Source: Ligustrum vulgare
Taxonomy: Eukaryota; Streptophyta; Magnoliopsida; Lamiales; Oleaceae
Reading direction: 5' to 3'
Length of the DNA stretch: 64,000 nt
Assembly: GCA_963555705.1 (NCBI GenBank)
Contig: OY743184.1
Span: 21,984,859-22,048,858, forward strand
The notes under the pieces were generated by a model, which ran no database searches, was not told the origin of the DNA, and saw only the letters and a list, made by a program, of their open reading frames with translations. Shown one piece after another: positions 54,950 through 64,000 of this stretch; positions within the stretch are counted from its first letter, which is position 1, and the number at the start of each line of letters is the position of its first letter. A program made the position numbers and the translations under genes.

Positions 54950-57431
54950 AAAGACAATGACAAAAACAGGCATCCTAAGCAGGAGCGAGGGAAGGGTCGG
55001 CATCTTTAGAAGAAGGGCCACCATTGATGTCTTCAAGGGGACTTCCTCACTAACATCTTGGGACTTTGGATAGAAGGCCTCAATCTTCGAAAGATTCAGA
55101 TCTGGGAAGTCATCCTTCACGTCTTTCAAAGCCATTCGTGCCCTGGCGTTGGCAAAGAATGGCTGCATAGCTTCATATTCTGGGTTCTCTTCAAATGTAT
55201 CCTTGAAATGATGGATGCCATTAATCACCCTAGTCTCAATATCCCGTTCTAAGTAAGAAAGTCTTTCTTATGCCCTCCGCAAGGCCTCTTCTCTTGCCAA
55301 TCTGGCCTCCTTTTCCTTCTCCAACTCATGAGTTAATCCAGCCGCCTTATCCACCAGGCTCCTCTACTCCGTGGTTGTCTTTTACAGGGCCTCGATAGTT
55401 ATGGCCTGGGACTGAACCGCATCATCGAATCTCTTGGAAAAACTGGCCACTTAGGCATCAGCAGCCTCTAGGTTCATTTTTAGCCTATCATTGTCCTCCT
55501 TCAAGCGCTTTGAGATCATCTTCTCCTCGTGAAGAGATTCCCAATTGCCGTCAAGGAGTCCCGGAGAGTTTTAATCTGGACCACAATGTTGTCAGCATTT
55601 TGAAGAGCTGTCTCAATGATCTTCTTCTTCAATTCCAAATCCTTAACGACGGACTCAACCCCATCTATCAAGGTGAAGGCCCTAACATTCATGGCTCGGC
55701 ATCATGCAGCTTCTGAGCTGGTGACATGTTGGAGGAGTATATTTCCCAACCTTCAGGCCAGAAGTGCTCCATTGCCAAAGCAGCCCTGGCAGGAGGAGAA
55801 TTCGGAGAATCTAAGAGGGTGGTATTCAAGGTGCTTTCCTTAGCTCACAGGATAGCCTTTATATAGCTAAGCTCAGCAGCAATTTCTGGGGTCACCCCCT
55901 GGTCCACCCCCCGGAACAGTAATCAAACCTTCATCATGGCCTGGGGGATCCGGAGCCTAGGAAAAGAAATCTGAGCTGGAGACATCTACTTTGCCTCTAA
56001 TAGGATCAACTGGTGAAGGTAAATCGGCTACATCCACCTCAGAAGAACCAAATATGCCTTTGCTTTTCTTTAGCCTCTTCTTTGGAGGCACCTCATGCCC
56101 CATTATCTCCACAACATCCTCATCAGAAGGATCATCAACCAAGGCTCTTTTGGACTTTTTCTCTTCCTTTTGCTTCAATTTTCGCTCTCTCTCCAGAGCC
56201 TCATGTTTGGCTCCGAATTCCTCCTTCACTTCCAATCATTGCTGACCCTTAGACAAAAAGACCGGTGGAGGGAGCAATACCGAAAGAAGCTTTATGAGCT
56301 TTGCAGCTAAGACATCAGCTGTGTTCTTTGCAACTTCCACTTGGAAACTGCTAAGCAAAGACTTCTGCTTAAGCTCCTCGTCACTCCCGGGCCTCAACGG
56401 AAGTGGAATCTTCTTCGCCATCAGGCCTTTGAGGGAAACCTTGTGGGAAGTTATTTAGAACTTATTCATCAAAATAAAATTGTCAGTCAAAGGTGCTTCG
56501 AGCAAAGACACAATTAACACAAGGAATATAGAACTTACCCATATCTCGCATAAGCTCGTGCTTGATAAAAAGTTTTTCTTCAATATCACATCTGGGAAAG
56601 TGGCACGGTATGCAAAGAGCTTCTTCACCATGACCAAGTCCTCCTTAGGGAGAAGGTGTGCGTATTGCTGATCTGCAAAGATAACACAGAAGGTTATCGT
56701 TGAAACTCAAAATAGCCTACATCATACTTACATTCACACTTAGAATACAAAAGACTCACGAGGGAAAGAGAGAGTCTGAAGAACAGTAATTTTAGGAATC
56801 GGGTCCGGAGGGGAGCACTGCCATTCGTCGGCTACCCAGAACCATTTTGTCCTCCAATGTTTCATGGAGGTCGGATGTCCCGTAATAAAGGGAGAATGCT
56901 GTCCCCTGGTGGTAATGTAGTACCAGTCCAGAATATCAACCTTATCCCTCCGAGCTTCCTTTTTCAGGATATAAATGGTGTGTATGATGTAAGGTGAGAT
57001 GGGAAAGTCCGGGCTGACTTCCTGCCATACCAGCCAGGTTCCCACAACCTGGGTCCAGAAGTTCGGAGCCACCTGATATGGACAAAGGTTGTAACTCTGG
57101 AGGAGAGCCTTGAAGAAAGGGTGAAGAGGCAAGCGCATCTCACATTGAAACGCATCAAGGAGCACCGCAACTTGACCTTTAGGGGGCGATAAGGTCTGCA
57201 TGACGGGCTCAGATGTGTAACCCTAATCTCCCTCGGCATCCGGTAAGTTGAAGAAACTTCTGCCATGCCATTGGCTCGAATTTCAGTCGCTACCTCATTC
57301 GACGCCCAGGATTCTTGATTAGGTTGTGGATCCACATGATATCCTGAGGGACATCTTCCAAAGGACTCCTTCTCTTGGCCTTTCACGAGGGACTTTTGCA
57401 ATTGATTCGACCCAAGAGGGGACTTCTTCAA
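54950..57431 (-). pseudogene. antisense spliced ORF of a Tat-type element (Transposase_28-like)
   Basis: Minus-strand frames, read 57431 downward, give a His/Cys-poor N-terminal part (YRMPREIRVTHLSP). A frame change follows, into the conserved block MRLPLHPFFKALLQSYNLCP, QVAPNFWTQVVGTWLVW. Then come KKLFAYRATFP, a nuclear-type KKSKRALVDDPSDED segment, a coiled-coil region, and YEAMQPFFANARARMALKDV near 55130. Introns with GT-AG ends are visible at 56759-56673 and 56538-56440. Tat-lineage retrotransposons carry an antisense ORF of this kind between integrase and the 3' LTR; its role is unknown. Frame changes suggest this copy is dead. Confidence 0.7.
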
Positions 57432-57439
57432 CTAACACT

Positions 57440-58056
57440 TTTTACAAAGTACTCTGTCATTGGTCGAGTCCACTCTAGACAAAACATCCAAAAGCTATAA
57501 ATTCGAACATCAGCCGTGAATACCCGGGACTTCCAAATTTAAGGGACTAGAGCATATACACGCATGTCGACATAAGACACAACGTATATATACGTTGTTT
57601 CATATTATCCAGAGATGCACATCTCAAAACGAGGTAGACTTGTAAGCCCTCCAGCTGCTTGAATTGAGCATATTCTCTATATTATCCAGACAAGCTATTA
57701 GCCCTCGTACATCTAGGCGTAAGATCTTCAACATTATCGAAGGAAACCTTGTAATTCTCCTCCTATTTGAGGCATGCTCGGGATATTGCTATGAGCCTAT
57801 ATGTCTTCGTAAGTTCGAAGCATTCTCGAGTATTCTTTTTTGTTGGGAGAAGAGATACACTTTCAAAAATTTGAATAAAGCAGCCCAATACTCTTTTAAT
57901 ATAACTAAGAAAAGTCTACGTGAAAGGGTTGTCAAGTGTTCAAATAAGGACCCAAGTGTTCAAACTATATTAAAGCATGGGTCCAAGTGCCTATGTTATT
58001 CCTTTTCGGAGACACTTTACCATGCAAAATATATTCTATTTTTTCCATTCTGATGG
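57440..58056. other. 3' flank of the Tat-like element, truncated
   Basis: Contains two diverged 'tattatccagaca-agc-ttagccctcgtacatcta' units resembling 52180-52260. A 3' LTR matching 50755-51346 is not present; the next element's LTR begins at 58057, so the Tat-like element is cut short or deleted here. Confidence 0.55.
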
Positions 58057-58963
58057 TGATGTGATCCGTTATGGGGATCACCAAGAACACGCGGAATTAA
58101 ACGCCGGAAAGCTCTAAAATCCAAGATAGTAGACGGTAACAATGCAACCCCGACCTCACGACGCAAGAACTATGGGTATATTAAACCCAAAACCCGTTAT
58201 GATGCGGAGATAAGAACCACAAAGGGGGAACGCCACAAAGGTTGTCAAATCCTTTGATAAGTTCAATTTGTTCGACGAGAACACGAAGAAAATATAAGGG
58301 AATATCTCACCTTCAATATCATTAATCTCAAGATAAAAAGTTGTGTCTTTACAATGCTGAATAAAGCCATATATATAGGCTAACAAAATAAAGAAACCTA
58401 AATAAACTAGAATTGCAAAATAAACTAAACGCCTAACATTGTCTTAAAATTCGGAACCTAAGTTATGGCCGTGACTTATGAGTTTACGGCCGTAAGCAAG
58501 CTACGGATTAAAATTGAAAACATTTGTTACGGCCGTGACAATACCCTTTACGGCCGTAATCAACATTCTGAATTAAAAGCTACCAAACTCTTTATGGCCG
58601 TGAGGATGTGGGTTACGGCCGTAAGTCCTCTTCTGCATAATTTCTCCATTGTAGTGTTACGGCCGTAATTTTGGCTTTACGACCGTGAATCCGTTACGGC
58701 CGTGATTTTAGTCTTTACCGCCGTGACTCAGCTGCTGCCCAATTTCTTGTTCTTCCTTGATCCAAATGCATTGCAATAACTTTGGCTCCTCTTCCACATT
58801 CTTATGCAACGTAAATGAAGTCTTTGCACTAGAGTACTCGTCCATCCACGCTTGCATGAATCCTTGCATTGCCTGCTTGATTCTTTTGACTCTTTGTCTC
58901 GTTATGGGTCCTACGGGCACGTGCAACGGGTCAACGCTCCTCGAGCCACTCCGGAACTCATCA
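58057..58963 (-). mobile_element. 3' LTR of a CRM-like Ty3/gypsy element
   Basis: On the minus strand it starts TGATGAGTTCC (58963) and ends GGATCACATCA (58057), so the ends are inverted TGATG/CATCA. A polypurine tract caacagggagggga lies just upstream (58977-58964). U3 carries an array of ACGGCCGT palindromes (58457-58740) upstream of a TATA box (cctatatatatggc, about 58382-58368). Confidence 0.88.
58457..58740. repeat. array of TTACGGCCGTRA palindromes in the 3' LTR
   Basis: About ten copies of (t)ttacggccgtaa or one-base variants (tatggccgtga, ttacgaccgtga, ttaccgccgtga), spaced 18-40 bp. They alternate between ...GTGA and ...GTAA forms. The same array occurs in the related LTR at 63575-63850 although the sequence between sites differs. 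Confidence 0.9.
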
Positions 58964-60327
58964 TCCCCTCCCTGTTGAAAATGATTCGTCCTCGAATCAT
59001 CACCTGCATCAAACAAAGAAAGATCAGCAACATTAAAAGAAGTAGACACATTACACTCACCTGGAAGATCGAGCTTATATGCATTCTCATTTATCTTTTC
59101 AAGGATCTGAAAAGGTCCATCGCCTCTTGGCTGCAACTTAGATTTTCTTTCTGTTGGGAATCGCTCCTTTCGCAAGTGCACCCATATCCAATCACCCGGC
59201 TCGAACGTCACTTGCCTCCTACCTTTGTTGGCATGAGTCGCATAACGCTCATTTTTCTTTTCAATTTTCCCTTTCACCTTCTCATGAAGTTCTTTCACAA
59301 ACTTAGCCTTTTACGCCCCGTCCAAACTGCTCCGTTCATCTGCAGGTAAAGGAATTAAATTAAGAGGAGTTAGCGGGTTGAAACCATAAACAACTTCAAA
59401 AGGTGAACATGAAGTAGTAGAATGCACATATCGATTATAAGAAAATTCCACAAATGGCAAACATTCCTCCCAACTTTTTAGATTCTTATTTATTATAGTG
59501 CGCAAAAGTTGGATTAATGTCCTATTAACTACCTCGGTTTGACCATCAGTTTTCGGGTGACATGTAGTAGAAAATAACAATTTAGTACCCATTTTCCCCC
59601 ACAAGACTTTCCAAAAGTATCTTAGGAACTTAACATCCATATCAGACACAATACTCCTAGGTACCCCATGGAGTCTTACAACTTCCCTAAAGAATAGGTC
59701 CGCTATGTTAGTTGCGTCATCAGTTTTATTACAATGAATAAAATGCGCCATTTTGCTAAACCTGTCTACCACCACAAATATCGAGTCTTTACCTTTTTTT
59801 GTCCTAGGCAGACCTAACACAAAATCCATAGATATATCTACCCAAGGTTCATTAGGTACGGGCAAAGGTGTATACAAACCTTGTGGTAAGACTCTAGACT
59901 TAGATTGTTTACAAGTTATGCATCTTTCACAAATATGGTGAACATCCCTTTTCATTTTAGGCCAATAAAAATGCTCTTGTAAAGTTTCTAATGTCTTAAA
60001 AACACCAAAGTGCCCCATTAACCCCCCACCATGAGCCTCACGCACAAGCAATTCACGCATAGAACAATTAGGCACACAAAGTTTACTTTCCCTAAACAAA
60101 TAGCCATCATGCCTATAAAATTTATCAATTGCACATTTTTCACATGAAACATAAATGGTAGAAAAATTAGGGTCATTAGCATACATACCTTTAATATATT
60201 CGAACCCAAGCAACTTCGCATTTAAAGAAGTTAAGAGAACATACCTGCGAGAAAGGGCATCTGCTACCACATTCTCCTTACCTTGCTTATAGCGAATGAC
60301 ATATGGAAAGGTCTCAATGAATTCCAT
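58708..60327 (-). pseudogene. Ty3/gypsy integrase with C-terminal extension into the 3' LTR
   Basis: Minus strand, one frame with one internal stop (59313-59311). The end of RNase H is followed by the HHCC zinc region ([20 protein letters not shown] to [11 protein letters not shown]). Catalytic core: [20 protein letters not shown] (D), SDMDVKFL (D), [12 protein letters not shown] (E). The C-terminal part has EPGDWIWVHLRKERFP and FNVADLSLFDAGDDSRTNHF. About 85 codons lie inside the 3' LTR, a known feature of the CRM (centromeric) lineage. No chromodomain of the usual kind is seen. Confidence 0.9.
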
Positions 60328-61567
60328 CTAACGGGCGTGTCTTTTGTTTAGCTTACCTTGTCCCTTGAGGTGTTTCAGTGACTCGTGGTCAGTGTGTATA
60401 ACGAGTTCCTTTGGCCACAGATAGTGCTGCCATGTTTCCAAGGCACGAACTAGAGCATAAAGCTCCTTGTCGTAGGTAGGATAATTCAAGACTGCCCCAC
60501 TCAGCTTTTCACTGAAAAATGCAATCGATCTTTTTTCCTGCATAAGAACAGCTCCAATTCCTATTCCTGATGCATCACATTCAATCTCAAAGGTTTGGTT
60601 AAAGTTAGGTAAAGCTAAAACCGGTGCAGAACATAACCTATCCTTAAGCATTTTAAAAGCATTTTCTTGTGCTTCCCCCCAATGGAATCCTACACTTTTC
60701 TTGACTATTTCTGTTAGTGGTGCTGCAAGTGTGCTAAAATCTTTAACAAACCTCCTATAAAACCCAGCCAACCCGTGGAAGCTCCTAACCTCCGTAATAC
60801 TTTTGGGAGTTGGCCATTCTTTTATAGCACGAATTTTCTCCTCATCTACCTCAACACCATTAGAACTAACGACAAAACCAAGAAAAATTACCTTTTCCAT
60901 GCAAAAAGTACACTTTTTAAAATTAGCATATAGTTTCTCAGTTTTCAAAACTTCCAAAACAGATCTTAAATGTTCAATGTGATCACCTAAGTTCTTACTA
61001 TATACCAGAATGTCATCAAAGTATACCACGACAAATTTACCAATGTAAGCACGCAAGACATGATTCATTAATCTCATAAAAGTGCTAGGTGCATTTGAGA
61101 GGTCGAACGGCATAACCATCCATTCATATAAACCATATTTGGTTTTGAAGGTGGTTTTCCATTCATCACCTTCTTTCATACAAATTTGGTGATAACCACT
61201 CTTAAGGTCTATTTTACTAAAAATACTAGCACCATAAAGTTCATCAAGCATGTCATCAAGTCTAGGTATGGGATGGCGATACTTTACCGTAATATTGTTG
61301 ACTGCCCTACAGTCCACGCACATCCTCCAAGTCCCATCCTTTTTGGGTACCAACAGAACTGGTACTGCACATGGGCTCATGCTTTCCCGAACATAGCCCT
61401 TTTTCAGCAGCTCTTCAACCTGCTTTTGTAGCTCCTTGGTCTCTTCTGGATTGCTCCTATAAGCTGGCCTGTTTGGAATGACCGCTCCTGGCACGAAGTC
61501 AATCTGGTGTTCAATCCCTCGAATTGGCGGCAGCCCACTCGGAATCTCCTCGGGAAATAAATCTGCA
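60328..61567 (-). pseudogene. Ty3/gypsy reverse transcriptase-RNase H
   Basis: The ORF 61494-60328 is open for 388 codons; homology begins slightly upstream ([19 protein letters not shown], about 61570-61510) after a stop. RT motifs: [44 protein letters not shown] (YFDD catalytic), [11 protein letters not shown]. RNase [35 protein letters not shown]. The stop at 60330-60328 replaces a Trp codon before MEFIETF. It lies in a different frame from the protease ORF, so a frameshift also separates them. Confidence 0.92.
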
Positions 61568-61690
61568 AATTCCTACAAAAGAGACACAGCTAAACTGGGG
61601 AGGGAGTGGTTAGCTTCATCGAGCACAAGGAGAGATTCCTTGTACATTAGTAAAATCACAGGTTTATTTGTAGAAATAGCTTTGGTGATA

Positions 61691-62266
61691 TCACTCTGTT
61701 TTGCGTAGAAGCTTACCTTTGTGTTTCTCTCTTTTACTGGCACTCTTCATACCCTCTCCTTTTTCTGGGATCGTGGTCCCAACTCTCGATTTTTCACACA
61801 ACTCTCCTTTTTCCGGGATCGTGGTCCCGACCCTCTTTCTCTCTTCCTCACTTTTTAATTTCAGTTGGTCTTCATAGACCTGTTGAGGTGACAAAGGCAT
61901 TAGTTTGACATTTTTCCCATCCTTAGTGAAGGTATACCTATTTTTAAATCCATCATGAATAACCTTCCTATCGAATTGCCATGGCCTGCCCAAAAAGATG
62001 TGCCCCGCATGCATGGGTACCACATCACAAACCACGCTATCTTCATACTTCCCAATCGCCAAATCAACTACCACCTGTTTATTTACCTTAATCTCGCCCG
62101 ATTCATTTAACCACTGTAGCTTATATGACCTAGGGTGTTTTAGCATAGGTAGGCACAATTTCTCTACTAGAGTAGCGCTAGCAACGTTCGCACAACTACC
62201 CCCATCTATTATCAAACTACACACCTTGTTATTCACAAAGCACCTAGTATGAAATATATTTTCTCG
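61691..62266 (-). pseudogene. Ty3/gypsy aspartic protease region
   Basis: Same frame as gag, after one TAG. The active site is a variant, IIDGGSCAN (DGGS, as is frequent in this lineage), followed by a typical GRPWQFDRKVIHDGFKNRYT end. The C-terminal linker contains two copies of RVGTTIPEKGE about 19 residues apart, a small tandem duplication. Confidence 0.88.
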
Positions 62267-62993
62267 CTACTCACCCGACTCTTCCACCTTAACTTGAGTA
62301 CTAAGGGCTCTCCTAGTGACAAGTGATTTAGCTACTGCATAATCCGCATCATCATTTTCACTAACATCCTCTAGAGCTGGCATATCCTTATACTCATCCT
62401 CCACTTCTCCCCCTTTCTCATCCTCCGAACTTAATACCCCATCACGCAAAACTAATATTCGTTTATTTGGACATTGTGAAGAAATATGTCCTAAACCCGA
62501 ACATTTAAAACAACGAATATCCCTAGTCCTAGGAGTTTGAGAATCAGAAGCAATTTTACCTTTGTTGGGTGGCTCTACTTTTCCCTTTGGTGCCTCAAAT
62601 TTATTTTTCTGCACAATCCCTTCATTTTTAGAAGTCCCACTCCATGTAGACCTTCCAAAAGAATTGGAACTGGTAGAGAATTTGGAAGTTTCCTTCCTTT
62701 TTAATTGTCGCTCCACTTTCATGGCCATGTGAAGCATCTCCTCCAAATCGATATAATGCTGCAATTCAATAACATTAGCAATAACTCGATTTAAACCATT
62801 TAAGAATCTAGCCATGGTAGCCTCGGGGTCTTCCTCTATATTTGCCCTAATCATGGCAACCTCCATCTCCCTATGGTAATCCTCCACACTCTTACTACCT
62901 TGGGAAAGAGTTTGTAATTTTTGGTAGAGATTCCTATAGTAATGTCCAGGCACGAATCGTTTTCTCATAAGGGCCTTCAACTCATCCCAAGTT
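62267..62993 (-). pseudogene. Ty3/gypsy gag, N-terminally truncated
   Basis: Begins at RQTWDELKALMRKRFVPGHY, in the middle of the gag capsid domain (Retrotrans_gag: YHREMEVAMIRANIEEDPEA, RFLNGLN), and ends with the CCHC knuckle CFKCSGLGHISSQC. The in-frame ATG at 63028 lies in the adjoining LTR and is accidental. The missing N-terminal part was either deleted or lies beyond the LTR outside the window. Confidence 0.9.
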
Positions 62994-64000
62994 TGACGCG
63001 ATCCCAGTCGGGGAATCTCGTCGAACACGCGGAATAACGATATTTAAAATCCTAGGAAAGATCTAAATCAGATCTGACACGAAAAATAACAAGAACACGA
63101 ATGAATAGACGGAAATTAAAATAAGATTGACGATAGGACCTTGACCCAAGATTCACGACGCAAGAAATTGACGATGCGGAATCGAGATCCAAGGTTTTCG
63201 AAACACCACAAGGACTTGTCAATTTCCTTGATAAGATTCTAATCGGACACGGCACAAATATTCTCGCGAATATTTGATAAGTACAACGCCACAAATATTT
63301 CACAATATTTGATAAGTCGGATTTGTTCTTGAAGAACACAAAAGGGACTCCTCAACCTTTTAATTGGAGAAAACTCTCTCAACTCAAATTCAATATTCAA
63401 AACTAAACTGTCTTTTACAATGAATGGAAAAGCGTATAAATAAGCAAAATAACCTAGCATCTAATTTACTCAAAATAGAATTCTAATTATACTAAAATTT
63501 TAAACTAGGAAAATAACCAAAAACTAAAAAAGGAATAAAATAATTAAAATCTCGCAAAAATCTGGCCGCTACCCAGTTAAGGCCGTGACAATCCTTTTAC
63601 GGCCGTAATGGCCTTTCTGATCAAAAATCTGATTTATTAGTTACGGCAGTGACGAATTTCTTACGGCCGTGAGGTTTCCCTTTTTTGAATGTTACGGCCG
63701 TAACTTCCAAGCTTACGGCCGTAAGCGTCGTTCTGCAGAATTTCTTCCTTTTTCTTCGACAATTGATTACGGTCGTGACAATAGCTTTTACGGCCGTGAT
63801 TATATGATTTACGGCCGTGAATGATTTCCCTTACGGCCGTAAGGCCTTTTCTGCATAAACAATTTCGTTTTCTCGGCTCGGCTTGATCCGTCCCTCTTCT
63901 CGGCTCGACCCAACATGGAACTTGCTCCGTTTTGCACGTAGATCACTATCATATTGTTGATGGCTCAACTTCGCCCTTCGATGCCTAGTCCGGATCACAT
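62994..64000 (-). mobile_element. related LTR abutting gag, runs to the window edge
   Basis: On the plus strand it starts TGACGCGATCCCAG, matching TGATGTGATCCGTT of the 58057 LTR. It continues in register (aacacgcggaat, acgacgcaaga, gatgcgga, ccacaa-gg..tgtcaa-tccttgataag). At the window end it reads tccggatcacat, about 2 bases short of the expected CATCA. Identity with the 3' LTR is moderate, so it belongs to a different, related element, probably a solo LTR or a second element inserted into gag. Confidence 0.75.
63575..63850. repeat. array of TTACGGCCGTRA palindromes in the second LTR
   Basis: About ten copies (for example 63599, 63661, 63693, 63714, 63789, 63810, 63833), in the same place relative to the TATA box (cttatttatacgc, minus, about 63445-63430) as in the 58057-58963 LTR. 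Two sites carry single changes (acggcagt, acggtcgt). Confidence 0.9.

Noticed and set aside
55957..56421. Overlapping plus-strand ORFs here
   Set aside because: The minus strand carries the Tat antisense coding blocks with splice sites; the plus-strand frames are shadows.
1..64000. tRNA, rRNA, CRISPR or prokaryotic operon features
   Set aside because: None seen. tRNA-like words occur only in retroelement primer-binding sites and in the SINE; spliced genes show a eukaryotic nuclear genome.

Overview
This window is nuclear DNA of a dicot plant. It is AT-rich and intron-bearing. It holds two ordinary plant genes (a RING-H2 E3 ligase and an R2R3-MYB factor) in a dense nest of transposable elements. 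The species cannot be told from the sequence. 200 unknown bases (14581-14780) mark an assembly gap.

1-15 kb is intergenic and built of nested, mostly dead elements: Helitron-type elements, one carrying a solo LTR with an exact 5-bp target duplication; a degenerate 162-bp repeat array; a Ty1/copia gag remnant split by a hAT MITE (8-bp duplication); and a Pack-MULE-like element inside the copia LTR. 14.3-18.4 kb is a hAT element with exact 8-bp duplications and a frameshifted DUF4371-type transposase.

18.66-29.09 kb (minus strand) is the most notable object: a nearly complete endogenous pararetrovirus (Caulimoviridae) integrated as a circularly permuted genome. Reading along the minus strand from the primer-binding site it carries two related 79-aa ORFs, movement protein, a 96-aa coiled-coil ORF, coat protein (broken by the permutation and by a LINE), protease-RT-RNase H, and a viroplasmin/transactivator ORF. 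All ORFs except the coat protein are open and abut or overlap by a few bases. A promoter and poly(A) signal are recognisable.

30.1-40.5 kb (plus strand) is the RING-H2 gene. Its third intron is 8.5 kb long and the last coding exon is only 27 nt. That intron hosts an LTR retroelement (5-bp duplication CACAA) that carries a cyclophilin-like cDNA fragment and has itself received a hAT element, two MITEs and a LINE tail. 40.8-45.3 kb holds microsatellites, a poly(T)-tailed SINE (15-bp duplication), head-to-tail Helitrons and another hAT element.

47.2-48.3 kb (plus) is the intact R2R3-MYB gene. 49-57.4 kb is a rearranged Ty3/gypsy Tat-like element with inverted LTRs, tandem-repeat arrays, an integrase scrap and a long antisense spliced ORF region. 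58.06-63.0 kb (minus) is a CRM-like Ty3/gypsy element with a decayed gag-pol and a 3' LTR into which pol extends. A second related LTR abuts its gag and runs off the window. Both LTRs carry an array of about ten copies of the palindrome TTACGGCCGTAA.
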